The notes beneath the pieces are model-generated. The model saw only the letters and a program-made list of their open reading frames with translations. It was not told where the DNA came from and made no database searches. Positions 43,370 to 52,953 of a stretch of 64,000 bases of DNA are shown piece by piece. Source of the stretch: CAZKRU01 sp964555235 (lineage in GTDB: Bacteria > Verrucomicrobiota > Verrucomicrobiia > Methylacidiphilales > CAMAQI01); assembly GCA_964555235.1 (NCBI GenBank), contig CAZKRU010000009.1, positions 1 to 64,000 on the forward strand. Reading direction: 5' to 3'. How positions within the stretch are numbered: position 1 is the first letter of the stretch; every line of letters begins with the position of its first letter. The position numbers and the translations under genes were made by a program.

Positions 43370-45424
43370 ATGGACTTTGCATTGATTCTACAGAAATACG
43401 GCATTCATTTTTCACTCATTTTCGCGCTGATTGCGGTGGTGACGGCGATCAAAATGGCGCTTACGATCCGGGGATCTGATAGTGGAAACGAACTCATGCG
43501 TGAAGTGGCCGGAGCGATCGAAGAAGGGGCCAAGGCTTATTTGAAACGTCAGGTGAACACGATCAGTGTCATTGCGGTCATTCTCTTTGCGATCCTCTGG
43601 TATTTCAAGGGGGATTTTGTGACGGCTTGTGGATTTTCCTTGGGTGCGGTCTGTTCTCTCTTTACAGGATATCTTGGAATGCGGGTGGCGGTCTTGGCGA
43701 ATGTTCGTACGACGCAGGCGGCATCGAAGGGAAGTATTCCGGCGATGCGAATGGCCTTTAACGGGGGTGCGGTGACGGGGCTTCTCGTGGTTGGTTTGGC
43801 ACTCTTTTCCGTGGCTTCCTTCTTTTTGTTGGCGCAACATTTTCTCGGTTCTTTGGAGAAAGCCAAAGATGCGCTCATTGGATTGGCGCTGGGAAGCAGT
43901 CTCATCAGTGTTTTTGCGCGATTGGGTGGTGGAATTTATACGAAGGCGGCGGACGTTGGAGCGGATCTGGTCGGAAAACTGGAGCAGGGTCTTGATGAAG
44001 ATGATCCCCGGAATCCGGCGACGATTGCCGATAATGTCGGCGATAATGTCGGAGATTGTGCCGGAATGGCGGCGGATGTTTTTGAAACCTATGCGGTGAG
44101 TTTGATTGGCGCGGTGGTGGTGGCAGTGGTTTCTCTGGGCAATAATGCTTCGGCGATTGTATATCCTTTTGTACTCGGGGGGATTTCAGTTCTCAGTGCG
44201 CTGCTCGGAATTCTTTATGTCAATCGCTCGACCCGCCCGGCGAGTCAGGCGTTGATGGGCGGCGTCATTGTCAGTGCGGCGGCATCTGCGATCTCGTTCT
44301 GGCCGGCGACATTTTTGATGTTTGGGGAGAGCTGGACTAGTTACTACTATGCCTCGTTGGTGGGTCTCGTCATGACGGCGGTAGTGGTGGTCATCACGGA
44401 TTACTATACCTCAACGGAATACAGTCCGGTGCGAAAGATTGCACTCGCTTCGGAAACCGGGCATGCGACGAATATCATCGCGGGGCTTTCGGTTGGAATG
44501 CATGCCACGGCGCTTCCGGTTGGATTTATTGGAATTGCGATTCTGCTCTCGCACCATTTTTGTGGCCTTTACGGCGTCGCGATTGCGGTTGTCAGTATGC
44601 TCAGTATGGCCGGAATTGTTGTTTCACTGGATGCCTTTGGTCCAATTACGGATAATGCGGGTGGGATTGCGGTGATGGCCAAGATGCCGAAGGAGGTCCG
44701 CAAGATAACGGATGAATTGGACGCGGTTGGAAATACGATGAAAGCGGTAACGAAGGGTTACGCGATTGCTTCTGCGGGATTGGCGGCGCTCGTGCTTTTC
44801 GGTTCTTATGTGGAAGAGTTAAAGCTCCACACCATTGCCAACTTAGATCCTCGCCTGCTGGAATTTTCGTTGAAGGAACCGAAGGTGATTATTGGACTCT
44901 TCATTGGAGGACTTCTGCCGTTCCTCTTTACCGCACATAGTATGGATGCCGTCGGGAAAGCTGCGGGAGCGGTGGTGCGCGAGGTGCGTCGTCAGCTTCA
45001 GGCAAAGCCGGGAATTTTGCAGGGGCTTGAAAAGCCGGATTACGGTGTTTGTGTGGATATCGTGACCCGAGCGGCGCTTCGCGAAATGATCTTCCCTGCG
45101 CTTCTGCCCGTTATTTTTGTCATTGGCGTGGCGGCGCTTCCGCAGCTTGGGCCCGTCGTATTGGGAGGCGTTCTCGTCGGGACGATTGTCACCGGGTTAT
45201 TTGTTGCCATTGCGATGACTTCGAGTGGTGGCGCTTGGGATAATGCCAAGAAATACATCGAAGAGGGAAATCATGGGGGTAAGGGCTCAGAAGCACACGC
45301 GGCGGCTGTCACCGGTGACACGGTTGGAGATCCTTACAAGGATACTGCTGGACCCGCAGTGAATCCGATGATCAAGGTTGTGAACATTGTGGCGATTTTG
45401 ATTATTCCGATTTTCTTTAAATAG
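43370..45424 (+). CDS. hppA: membrane-bound ion-pumping pyrophosphatase, 684 aa
   Basis: Couples PPi hydrolysis to proton (or sodium) export. There are about sixteen membrane helices. The substrate motif DVGADLVGKLEQGLDEDDPRN is followed by NPATIADNVGDNVGDCAGMA. Near the C-terminus is GDTVGDPYKDTAGPAVNPMI, which carries catalytic Asp and Lys residues. At the K+-determining site the phrase is GNTMKAVTKGYAI, with Lys where K+-dependent enzymes have Ala; this points to the K+-independent class, usually proton pumps. The ATG has an AAGGAAACAG Shine-Dalgarno. Confidence 0.96.
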   Translation: MDFALILQKYGIHFSLIFALIAVVTAIKMALTIRGSDSGNELMREVAGAIEEGAKAYLKRQVNTISVIAVILFAILWYFKGDFVTACGFSLGAVCSLFTGYLGMRVAVLANVRTTQAASKGSIPAMRMAFNGGAVTGLLVVGLALFSVASFFLLAQHFLGSLEKAKDALIGLALGSSLISVFARLGGGIYTKAADVGADLVGKLEQGLDEDDPRNPATIADNVGDNVGDCAGMAADVFETYAVSLIGAVVVAVVSLGNNASAIVYPFVLGGISVLSALLGILYVNRSTRPASQALMGGVIVSAAASAISFWPATFLMFGESWTSYYYASLVGLVMTAVVVVITDYYTSTEYSPVRKIALASETGHATNIIAGLSVGMHATALPVGFIGIAILLSHHFCGLYGVAIAVVSMLSMAGIVVSLDAFGPITDNAGGIAVMAKMPKEVRKITDELDAVGNTMKAVTKGYAIASAGLAALVLFGSYVEELKLHTIANLDPRLLEFSLKEPKVIIGLFIGGLLPFLFTAHSMDAVGKAAGAVVREVRRQLQAKPGILQGLEKPDYGVCVDIVTRAALREMIFPALLPVIFVIGVAALPQLGPVVLGGVLVGTIVTGLFVAIAMTSSGGAWDNAKKYIEEGNHGGKGSEAHAAAVTGDTVGDPYKDTAGPAVNPMIKVVNIVAILIIPIFFK

Positions 45425-45475
45425 AAATCATCGCGCGGACGTCTTGGTAAATCGTCCTTACTTCAATGCTTTAAT

Positions 45476-48400
45476 ATGAATCGCCGTCAGATCCTTTTGT
45501 GGGTGGCGGCGGCAGCAACGGGTTTGCTGATCGCTGCATTTTTGTGGCGTCAGGCCTTTCCAGTCGCTTCGATCGACTTTCGATATTCGCGCGCGGAGGC
45601 TGTTGGAAAGCTTCGCGATTTTCTCAAATCGGAGGGAGCTTCGATTGAGAAGCATCAGGAAGTTGTCGCCTTTGGTGAATCCGATGAAGCGAAGGTTTAT
45701 CTGGAGCGAGAACTTGGGTTTGAGTCGTTGGCGAGTTACTCCGCTCGCGGGATAAATCTCTGGTATTGGCATGGGCGTTGGTTTGTTCCTCAGCAGCAGG
45801 AAGAATGGGGAGCCTGGCTTGATCCGAATGGAAATCTGGTCGGTTATCGGCATACCATTGAGGAGGCGCGACCGGGGGCCTCACTGACCGAGGAAGAATC
45901 CCGAAAAATTGCTGAAAAATTTCTTCAACGTTATATTTCACAACATCCCTTTGAGCGGCTCAAGTTTGTCGAATCGAGTGTCACGGAGCTGCCGAAGCGG
46001 AAGGATTATACCTTTACCTGGGAATGTGAGGAGCTCCGTGTTGGGGAAGCGCCCTATCGACTTTATGTGAGTGTTCAGGGAGAGCATGTAGGTTCGTATG
46101 GTGAGTACTTGAAACTTCCTGAGGCTTGGGAGCGTCGTTATGCGCGGGAGCGCGAGGTGAATGAATTGTGTCAGTCATTTGCTCAGTATGGGTTCTTGAT
46201 CTTGATCATGGGCGGTCTGATTCGATTGATTTTGATGATTCACCGCAGAGAATTTCCTTGGAGAGGGGGGGTGCCGATGCTTTGGGTCGGTTTGATGGGA
46301 GTTGGAACGTTGGCACTCTGGTTGAACGGTTTTTCATCGCTTCTTCTCGGCTATGAAACGACGGAAGTTTGGGGGAGTTTTTGGGCAAAGGAATTTTCCG
46401 AGGCGGGACTCGGGTTGTTGGCGACGGTGCTTGGCTTTGGGTTGTTGCTGAAAGTGGCGGGAATCTTTTATCGCGAGGGGAATCCGAATCGCGTTCCGTT
46501 TGAGACGATCTTCACGCTTCGTGGGCTTCGCATTCCCGAAGTCTATCGTGGGATTTGGGTCGGGATTGCCGTGGCGTGCGTGCATCTGGCGTACGTGCAT
46601 CTCTTTTATGTCGTGGGGCGTCGTTGGGGAGTCTGGTGTCCGGTCGATCTCGATTATTCAAAAGTATTGGAAGGGCCGTTCCCGTGGGTCGGATCCTTCA
46701 TGACCGGATTTTCTGCCAGTTTCCAAGAGGAGATGCTTTTCCGGGTGATTGGTATTGCGTTAGTGATGAAAGTGGTTCGGGTTCGCTGGCTCGCGCTTTT
46801 GATTCCGGCGATTGTCTGGGCCTTTATGCATAGCAACTATCCACAGCAGCCCGGTTATGTTCGCGGAGTGGAGCTCGTCTTGATTGGAGTCGTGAATGGG
46901 ATTCTCATGCAACGCTATGGACTTGCCGCTCCGTTGACCGCGCACTATTGCTATAACGCCTGGCAATCGGCGCTCGTCGTGGGACAGACCGACGATTGGA
47001 TGAATCGCATTGGGGCGGTGGTGATTTCGGGGGTTCCGCTGGTGCTCGGTTGGTATGGATGGTGGTCGCGTCATCACCCCATGTCGAAAGCGGAGGCTCC
47101 GAGTTTCGTTGAGAGCGGGTCTCCGCTTTTGGAATTCCGAATGGTTTCTGCCATGAAGGAGTGGGCCGTTTCGGCGCTTTCCACTGGGAACCGAGTGATT
47201 TTGCTCATACTTTCACTGGTGCTCATGACTTTGGCGGGAGTACTTACGCTACCGCACGACTCTTTTTTAAAGATGGGGACCTACTCTCTTTCTCTCGACC
47301 AGGTCAAAGAAAAAGCCGACGTCATGGTTCGCCAGAAAGGGATCGATCCCTCGACGTACCGCTCGATGGTATGGGCGGAGCGAACGGGGACTCCTTCGGA
47401 TTACTTATTCGAGCGCTATGAATATGAAACCTTGGCCGACTTTTTTAAACGGGAGTGGCCGGAGGTGACTTATCGGGTGAGGTATTATCGATTTAACGAA
47501 CGCGAGGAATTTTCGCTTCGAATTGATGGAGCGGGTCGTCTTCGGAACTGGAATCATACCATTCCGCGCGAGTCTGAGGGGGCTCAGTTGGAGCACAAGG
47601 AGGCGCAGCGTCTCGCTGAGGAGGCGCTCGTGCGTGACTATGGCGTTGATTTAAGTCGGGAGCGTTTGGTCTCGAGTGATTTCAACAAGGAAGAACGACG
47701 GAAGGATCATACCTTCGAGTATGAACGGATCGGGTGGACGGCCGATGAAGCGCGACTTCGCACGGTGATTGCAGTCCAAGGAGACGAAGTGATGCGGTTT
47801 CGACGGTATGTGAAGGTCCCCGAGACCTGGGAGCGAGAGCAATCGGCAACGGGTTGGAGGGAAGTCGTCATTCAGCAGGTGAATCAATGGGTGGGAATGG
47901 GGGTCATGATCCTTAAGATCGGGCTCTTTATCATTTTACTGCAGCGTGGCGGAATTCCATGGAAATGGGCCTTTCGTCTCGCCTTGATACCGACCCTACT
48001 GATGTTGGTGAATGTTTTGAATGCGCTTCCGTGGTTTTACTCCGGGTATTCCACGCATGAGCCCCCTCGCACTTATCTTTTGAAATCATTGGGAGGACTG
48101 GTAACTGGGGCACTTTGGGGTTACGCATCAGCGGTACTGAAAGTCGGTTTTGTTTTAGGAATGTTGAAGGCGATGTTTGGGTTTTCTCCTTTAAAATCTT
48201 TCAGCGACGGAAGTGACTCCAAGTCAAGTACCCGTCTCGTCTGGCTTTTTGTCGGGCTCTCCTTCATTCAGATCGTCTCGATGGTTCAAGGGCTTTCCTG
48301 GGGCGTGATGCGAAGTGATGAATCGGTCTATTTTTCGATCCCCGGAGTCAATGAGGCGATTCCGTGGCTGAATGTCATGACCTCTGCCTTTCAAACGACC

Positions 48401-48793
48401 TACGAGAGTCTGATCGCCTGGGGATTATTCTTTGCCCTGTTGGCTTGGATTCGGGAACGGTTTCGCTGGGCCGTTCCGCTGATTTTTCTTTGGATGATTT
48501 TTATCCCGGCTGCTGCGGCAAAAACCGTTCCAGAGTTTTGGTCAACGGTCTTCACTCATTCCTTCGATGATTTCGTCCTGATCATTTTAATCTGGAAAGT
48601 CTGGCGTTTTGATTGGGTGGTGATTGGCTCGGTCTTGTTAATGAACTATTTGTTTGGAAGTCTCATCCTGTTCCTTGAAAAAGGAGGAGAACCGTACCGA
48701 TGGCAGGCGCTCCCGATTTTCTTGTTGATGATTGTCGTGGTTCTTTGGATCATGGGGCCTCGTCCGCGAAATTTGCTGTCGAGAGTTGAATAA
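45476..48793 (+). CDS. double-length CPBP-family intramembrane protease-like protein, 1105 aa
   Basis: The first half has one N-terminal helix, a soluble domain (about 35-230), and a bundle of helices with the CPBP/Abi signatures: FQEEMLFR (E418, E419, R423), WAFMHSNYP (H452) and LTAHYCYNAW. The second half (about 600-1105) repeats the helix, soluble domain and membrane bundle order. The soluble domains are visibly homologous ('ERLKFVESSVTELPKRKDYTF...' and 'RERLVSSDFNKEERRKDHTF...'), but I find no EExxxR in the second membrane part. So one catalytic and one apparently inactive unit are fused. Substrates are unknown. Confidence 0.8.
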   Translation: MNRRQILLWVAAAATGLLIAAFLWRQAFPVASIDFRYSRAEAVGKLRDFLKSEGASIEKHQEVVAFGESDEAKVYLERELGFESLASYSARGINLWYWHGRWFVPQQQEEWGAWLDPNGNLVGYRHTIEEARPGASLTEEESRKIAEKFLQRYISQHPFERLKFVESSVTELPKRKDYTFTWECEELRVGEAPYRLYVSVQGEHVGSYGEYLKLPEAWERRYAREREVNELCQSFAQYGFLILIMGGLIRLILMIHRREFPWRGGVPMLWVGLMGVGTLALWLNGFSSLLLGYETTEVWGSFWAKEFSEAGLGLLATVLGFGLLLKVAGIFYREGNPNRVPFETIFTLRGLRIPEVYRGIWVGIAVACVHLAYVHLFYVVGRRWGVWCPVDLDYSKVLEGPFPWVGSFMTGFSASFQEEMLFRVIGIALVMKVVRVRWLALLIPAIVWAFMHSNYPQQPGYVRGVELVLIGVVNGILMQRYGLAAPLTAHYCYNAWQSALVVGQTDDWMNRIGAVVISGVPLVLGWYGWWSRHHPMSKAEAPSFVESGSPLLEFRMVSAMKEWAVSALSTGNRVILLILSLVLMTLAGVLTLPHDSFLKMGTYSLSLDQVKEKADVMVRQKGIDPSTYRSMVWAERTGTPSDYLFERYEYETLADFFKREWPEVTYRVRYYRFNEREEFSLRIDGAGRLRNWNHTIPRESEGAQLEHKEAQRLAEEALVRDYGVDLSRERLVSSDFNKEERRKDHTFEYERIGWTADEARLRTVIAVQGDEVMRFRRYVKVPETWEREQSATGWREVVIQQVNQWVGMGVMILKIGLFIILLQRGGIPWKWAFRLALIPTLLMLVNVLNALPWFYSGYSTHEPPRTYLLKSLGGLVTGALWGYASAVLKVGFVLGMLKAMFGFSPLKSFSDGSDSKSSTRLVWLFVGLSFIQIVSMVQGLSWGVMRSDESVYFSIPGVNEAIPWLNVMTSAFQTTYESLIAWGLFFALLAWIRERFRWAVPLIFLWMIFIPAAAAKTVPEFWSTVFTHSFDDFVLIILIWKVWRFDWVVIGSVLLMNYLFGSLILFLEKGGEPYRWQALPIFLLMIVVVLWIMGPRPRNLLSRVE

Positions 48794-48802
48794 AAGTGGA
48801 GA

Positions 48803-48836
48803 GGTTTCGCGCGAAGGCGCGGAGCTCGCGGAGAAT
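48803..48836. repeat. single arm of the GCGCGGAGCTCGCGGAGA repeat family
   Basis: TTTCGCGCGAAGGCGCGGAG followed by CTCGCGGAGA, right after the CPBP gene. It matches the words of the perfect hairpin at 51689-51787. A partner arm is not evident. Confidence 0.4.
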
Positions 48837-48929
48837 ATTTTACTGGAAGTGACAAGAGTGGGAGGATGACCTCGGCACTGAAACGCATTCGAAAACGAAT
48901 CAAGTAAGAAGCGAAATTAAGAGGCGTTT

Positions 48930-49382
48930 ATGAAAAACTCAAAAGTTGTTAAACGGAATGCGTTCCCTTGGCTTCAGCGAACTATGTGGGCTCGGAACTT
49001 AGTGAGATGGATTCTAGTAGTAGCTAGCGGTTATTGTCTCCATGCGGAAGGAAAGGAGGTCACCTTATCATCGCTTATTAATAGACCAAGTGAATCGGTA
49101 ATTAAATATAATGTTAAAAGCTATAATGAACTTGTATCGCGATTTGGAGCGGGGAACTGCGATAATAGGGCCGTAGAAGAAGTTCAATATGTCCTTTGTT
49201 ATGAGACTTGGACTTCAGGGAATGTAAAGGGCTTTCTGCATGTGTATCAATATGGTCAAGGTGAATGGTACTTGCGCGGTGTCATTATTACAAATCGCCG
49301 TGATTACAAAATAATCAAATCCTCGCGGAAATCATTAGCAATTGATGCAGGATGGGGAAAGGTGTACGAAATCCCATTCTAG
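48930..49382 (+). CDS. secreted protein of unknown function, 150 aa
   Basis: The N-terminus is long and basic, followed by a hydrophobic stretch (LVRWILVVASGYCLHAEGKE), so export is likely. The rest is a small beta-rich domain (SYNELVSRFGAGNCDNRAVE, VLCYETWTSGNVKGFLHVYQ). Two Cys are present at about residues 78 and 91. It has an A/T-richer composition than its neighbours, which may mark later acquisition. No family is recognised. Confidence 0.55.
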   Translation: MKNSKVVKRNAFPWLQRTMWARNLVRWILVVASGYCLHAEGKEVTLSSLINRPSESVIKYNVKSYNELVSRFGAGNCDNRAVEEVQYVLCYETWTSGNVKGFLHVYQYGQGEWYLRGVIITNRRDYKIIKSSRKSLAIDAGWGKVYEIPF

Positions 49383-49524
49383 CCGGGGAAAGACAACGTG
49401 GACTTTTTCAGCTGAATTATTAGTTTAGCTGTGCCCCCATGGCCGCATTCCTCCGAAAAAGTACAGATGTCGTTTCCAATAATTAAAGTGGAGTGATGGG
49501 TGGAAATGGATTAGAGTTTCACTT

Positions 49525-50235
49525 ATGAGAAATTGCTTTTTAGCAATCTACGTTGGGATGATTGGAATTCTTCATGCGGACCAACTCGTCGTTTCCATCG
49601 CTCCGGATTGGAATTCGTTTCAAGGTGAAGCGCGTCGGTATTCAAAAGCGGCCGATGGAAGTTGGGTTCAGGAGGGAGAGCCGTGGCCGGTTTTATTTGG
49701 GAAAAATGGTTTGGCGTGGGGTCGAGGATTGCATGAGCCTCAATCCGGATTGCAAAAAAAAGAAGGGGATGGCCGCGCGCCGGCGGGTCGTTTTACAATC
49801 GGATTCGCGATGGGGTATGAGCCGGCCTTGCCGAAGGGAAATCGTGGCTGGGCGTATCATCAGGTGACGGAGCGTGATGCGTGGATTGATGATCCATTGC
49901 TTCCTCATTATAATCATTTGTACACCTTGAAGCCGGGTGAAACGCCGCCATCGTGGTTTGAGCGGCAGCGAAAGCGATTGGGCGATGATGCTTATCATTG
50001 GAAGCTCTTGATTGAGCATAATTACCAGAATGCGATTCCGGGCGAGGGGAGCGCGATTTTTTTTCACATCCGCCGGGGGGAGACCCGTCCGACCTTTGGG
50101 TGTACGACGATGGCCCGGGAGAAGCTCGAGGAATTACTCTGCTGGTTGGATCCAAAAGGAAAAACCGAATATGTCTTACTCCCCAAAAGCGAGTGGGAGC
50201 GATTGAAGGGTTCCTGGAAACTTCCGAAGGAATGA
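49525..50235 (+). CDS. YkuD-type L,D-transpeptidase family protein, 236 aa
   Basis: Expected to act on peptidoglycan stem peptides in the periplasm. There is a signal peptide (CFLAIYVGMIGILHADQ), then a domain with an SGLQKKEGDGRAPAGRFTIG stretch and a catalytic region FFHIRRGETRPTFGCTTMA carrying the His and the nucleophilic Cys of the YkuD fold (pattern H...T.GC..M). The nearest known group is COG3786-like. Neighbours do not suggest an operon. Confidence 0.85.
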   Translation: MRNCFLAIYVGMIGILHADQLVVSIAPDWNSFQGEARRYSKAADGSWVQEGEPWPVLFGKNGLAWGRGLHEPQSGLQKKEGDGRAPAGRFTIGFAMGYEPALPKGNRGWAYHQVTERDAWIDDPLLPHYNHLYTLKPGETPPSWFERQRKRLGDDAYHWKLLIEHNYQNAIPGEGSAIFFHIRRGETRPTFGCTTMAREKLEELLCWLDPKGKTEYVLLPKSEWERLKGSWKLPKE

Positions 50236-50594
50236 TTGGAAAAGAGAGGGTACCTGCCCGCGAATTTCGCGAATCAGCTTTGTGTGGAAATTTTGCCACA
50301 AAAAGCACAAAAGCCACACAAGGATCGATCCTGAAAAGGGCTCCAAGGAGCCCGCCTCCAACTTGGGATTCTTACGTTTCGTCTCTTTCGCGTGTTTCGC
50401 GGGCAAAAATCCTGCGTTCCTCATTTCCTGTTTTCTTCAGAAAAATCCTTTGTGCATTTTGTGCTTCTTGTGGCCGGTTCGTTTTCATCTCCTATCACCA
50501 CCCATCATTACCAACAAACTCGAGTTGCACCCATTCGCGGGAACTGGCTCCAAATAGCATTGAGGTTTTATTCGATTCCGTTACGGTTTTCCCC
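50236..50594. other. intergenic region with two nested inverted repeats
   Basis: No gene is seen before the GTG of rfaE2. The stretch holds GCCCGCGAATTTCGCGAA (50256-50273) with a matching arm TTTCGCGTGTTTCGCGGGCA (50386-50405). It also holds TTGCCACAAAAAGCACAAAA (50294-50313) with a matching arm TTTTGTGCTTCTTGTGGCC (50456-50474). A sequence like the second arm recurs at 55146-55170 before argH. An open frame through here belongs to no gene. Confidence 0.5.
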
Positions 50595-51083
50595 GTGAAT
50601 GGATCCATTGTCTCGTTGAAGGAAGTTGCTGCGCTGCGTGAGCAATGGCGTCGTGAAGGGCATCGTGTGGTAGCCACGAATGGGTGCTTCGATCTTTTGC
50701 ATGTCGGTCACCTGCGGTATTTATCGCAAGCAAGAGCATTTGGAGATCGGCTTTGGATCGGTTTAAATAGCGATGCTTCCGTTCGACAGCTTAAAGGCCC
50801 GACGCGCCCGGTAACCACTCAAGAGGATCGCGCGGAGGTGATGGCTTCGCTGAGAGTGGTGGATGCGGTGACGATTTTTGACGGAATGCGTGCGACGGAG
50901 TTTCTCGAAGCGGTAAAACCGGATGTCTACGTGAAGGGGGGCGATTACACGATCGAGTCCCTTGATCCGGACGAGCGCGCGGTGTTGGAACGCATCGGAT
51001 GTCGCATTGAAATTGTCGGACTGGTTCCGGGTAAATCGACGACGGCTACTTTGCAACGTGCCGCGACTCCAGCTCAAAAATAA
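50595..51083 (+). CDS. rfaE2: D-glycero-beta-D-manno-heptose 1-phosphate adenylyltransferase, 162 aa
   Basis: Makes ADP-heptose for lipopolysaccharide inner core. The nucleotidyltransferase signatures are VVATNGCFDLLHVGHLRYLS (HxGH), IGLNSDASVRQLKGPTRPVT and KPDVYVKGGDY. The GTG at 50595 gives the family's usual N-terminus (SIVSLKEVAALREQWRREGH) and normal length; longer in-frame extensions run through repeats. This is the separate adenylyltransferase domain, so a kinase (rfaE1) must be elsewhere. purN starts one base after its stop. Confidence 0.93.
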   Translation: MNGSIVSLKEVAALREQWRREGHRVVATNGCFDLLHVGHLRYLSQARAFGDRLWIGLNSDASVRQLKGPTRPVTTQEDRAEVMASLRVVDAVTIFDGMRATEFLEAVKPDVYVKGGDYTIESLDPDERAVLERIGCRIEIVGLVPGKSTTATLQRAATPAQK

Positions 51084-51084
51084 T

Positions 51085-51672
51085 ATGTCTTCGAAATTGA
51101 AATTGGGGGTTCTCGGTTCGGGAAAGGGAAGTAATTTTGTGGCGATTCAGCAGGCGATTGCGGAAGGTCGTTTGGATGCCGAGGTGCGGGTCGTGATTAG
51201 TGATCGCGCCGAAGCTGGAATTTTGACTCATGCGAAGTCGTGTGGATTGAAGGCGGTGGCGCTTCCGCCCTCAAAATTTAAGACCAAGCTCGAGCCGGAG
51301 ATTGAATCCCAATTGGTGCAGATTCTCAAGGAGAACGAAGTCGATTGGGTCGTGCTGGCCGGGTATATGCGCGTTGTCAAAGTGCCGCTTCTCGAGGCTT
51401 ATCCGAATCGAGTGGTGAATATTCATCCGTCGCTTCTCCCGGCTTTCAAAGGATTGGAAGCGTGGAAGCAAGCGTTGGAAGCGGGAGTGCCTGAGGCGGG
51501 TTGTACAGTGCATCTGGTCACAGCGGGAATCGATGAGGGGCCGATTTTGGGCCAAGCCCGGGTTCCCGTACAAGCAGGAGATACCGCAGAAACCTTGCAT
51601 CATCGGATTCAAGAGGCCGAGCACCGTCTTTTTCCAGAAGTGCTACAGCGAATTGCGATAGGGGAATTATAA
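51085..51672 (+). CDS. purN: phosphoribosylglycinamide formyltransferase, 195 aa
   Basis: Formylates GAR in purine biosynthesis. It has LGVLGSGKGSNFVAIQQAI near the start, the catalytic Asn/His region VVNIHPSLLPAFKGL and the Asp in HLVTAGIDEGPILGQA. The start at 51085 follows the rfaE2 stop by one base; an earlier frame start overlaps rfaE2 by over 100 bases. Normal length. Confidence 0.96.
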   Translation: MSSKLKLGVLGSGKGSNFVAIQQAIAEGRLDAEVRVVISDRAEAGILTHAKSCGLKAVALPPSKFKTKLEPEIESQLVQILKENEVDWVVLAGYMRVVKVPLLEAYPNRVVNIHPSLLPAFKGLEAWKQALEAGVPEAGCTVHLVTAGIDEGPILGQARVPVQAGDTAETLHHRIQEAEHRLFPEVLQRIAIGEL

Positions 51673-51688
51673 GAATAGGGAATGAGGT

Positions 51689-51787
51689 TTTTTCGCGCGG
51701 AGTTCGCAGAGGCCGCTGAGGGTTGAGTTTTTAACAGAACAACAAAGCGGATTGACTCAGCGGCCTCTGCGAGCTCCGCGCGAAAAA
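51689..51787. repeat. intergenic hairpin with 32-base arms
   Basis: The left arm (51689-51720; TTTTTCGCGCGGAGTTCGCA, then GAGGCCGCTGAG) and right arm (51756-51787) are inverted copies with a single mismatch (A/G), separated by a 35-base loop. It lies 16 bases after purN. The A/T-rich end with TTTTT and AAAAA means each strand has a T-run after the stem, so bidirectional termination is plausible. It is the best-formed member of the repeat family in this half of the window. Confidence 0.8.
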
Positions 51788-51852
51788 TCGGATTTCAATG
51801 GATCCCAAAAGCCGGGATTGCCTTTCCGGGGAATCATGGCAGGAAATAGCGC

Positions 51853-52944
51853 ATGTCTTTTCTCACAGAATCGCAACAGCGGGTCATTGGTTGGGCATTG
51901 ACCGGTCTGGCGCTGGTGGCGTTGGCCGGTGTCGCGCTGCTCGTCGGTGGGGCATTGATCTGGTTGATTCGTGGATTGGGAGCGATCTTGATTCCGATGG
52001 GGATTGCGGGGGTGCTCGCCTATATTCTTTTTCCGGTGGTGGCTTGGCTGGAGCGGCGTCTGAAATGGAGGCGAACCCCAGCGATTCTGATTGTTTTTGG
52101 GTTCTTGGCGTTGGCGGCGCTTCTGATTTTGGTTTTTATCCTTCCTCGTGTGTATGAGGAGCTCTTTCGGTTGGTCCGGGATTTTCCGGCCAAGCTCACG
52201 GTCTGGCAGGCTCAGAGTTCGGCCTGGTTGCGGCATTATCCGGAGCTTCAGGAAAAACTGCAGGCGTGGCAGGGGGAAGCGGTGCAAAAAGGCCCCGAGT
52301 TGAGTGCATGGATTGGGAAATGGGCACTCGCCAGTGTCGGTCAAATTTTGAATGCGATCGGGCTGGTGCTCGGGTTGATTTTCATACCACTCTATACGTT
52401 CTATTTTCTGCGGGATCAGGCACTGATCGAAAAATCCTGGAAAAAATATCTCCCCCTCCATTCATCGCTCTGGAAAGAGGAATTGGTTTTTATTTTGGAA
52501 GAGGTGAATCGTTACATGATTGTCTTTTTTCGGGGGCAGGTTCTGGTGGCGTTGATTTTGGGAGGATTAACCACGATTGGGTTGAGTCTGATCGGATTGA
52601 ATTACGCGCTTTTGATCGGATTGTTTAGCGGGATGCTCTGTATTATTCCGTATCTCGGGGTGGTCACCGGACTTGGTATCGCTCTTTTGGTGGCGCTCGC
52701 TCAGAGCGGAGGCGGTTGGGGATTGGCGGGGATGACGGTTGCTGTTTTTGGGGTGGTCCAGATGTTGGAGGGATTTGTAATCTCGCCCAAGATCATGGGA
52801 GAGCGGACCGGATTGCATCCGATGACCGTGATCGTGGCGATTCTCGTCTGGTCACAAGTTTTGGGAGGCGTTTTAGGGGCGATCCTCGCGATTCCGCTGA
52901 CGGCGACCCTGCGGGTTTTGATGTTTCGTTATATTTGGAAATAA
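51853..52944 (+). CDS. AI-2E/PerM-family transporter, 363 aa
   Basis: A polytopic membrane protein with at least seven helices. It has the cytoplasmic or periplasmic loop between helices 3 and 4 typical of the family (YEELFRLVRDFPAKLTVWQA) and conserved C-terminal signatures, NYALLIGLFSGMLCIIPYLG and QMLEGFVISPKIMGERTGLHP. Members are linked to export of AI-2, Na+/H+ exchange or other small molecules; substrate prediction is unsafe. An AGGAAA precedes the ATG by six bases. Confidence 0.92.
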   Translation: MSFLTESQQRVIGWALTGLALVALAGVALLVGGALIWLIRGLGAILIPMGIAGVLAYILFPVVAWLERRLKWRRTPAILIVFGFLALAALLILVFILPRVYEELFRLVRDFPAKLTVWQAQSSAWLRHYPELQEKLQAWQGEAVQKGPELSAWIGKWALASVGQILNAIGLVLGLIFIPLYTFYFLRDQALIEKSWKKYLPLHSSLWKEELVFILEEVNRYMIVFFRGQVLVALILGGLTTIGLSLIGLNYALLIGLFSGMLCIIPYLGVVTGLGIALLVALAQSGGGWGLAGMTVAVFGVVQMLEGFVISPKIMGERTGLHPMTVIVAILVWSQVLGGVLGAILAIPLTATLRVLMFRYIWK

Positions 52945-52953
52945 AGGGGGGAG

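Noticed and set aside
50100..50594. N-terminal extension of rfaE2 through the intergenic repeats
   Set aside because: It would overlap the L,D-transpeptidase gene and be encoded by hairpin sequence; the family starts at the GTG at 50595.
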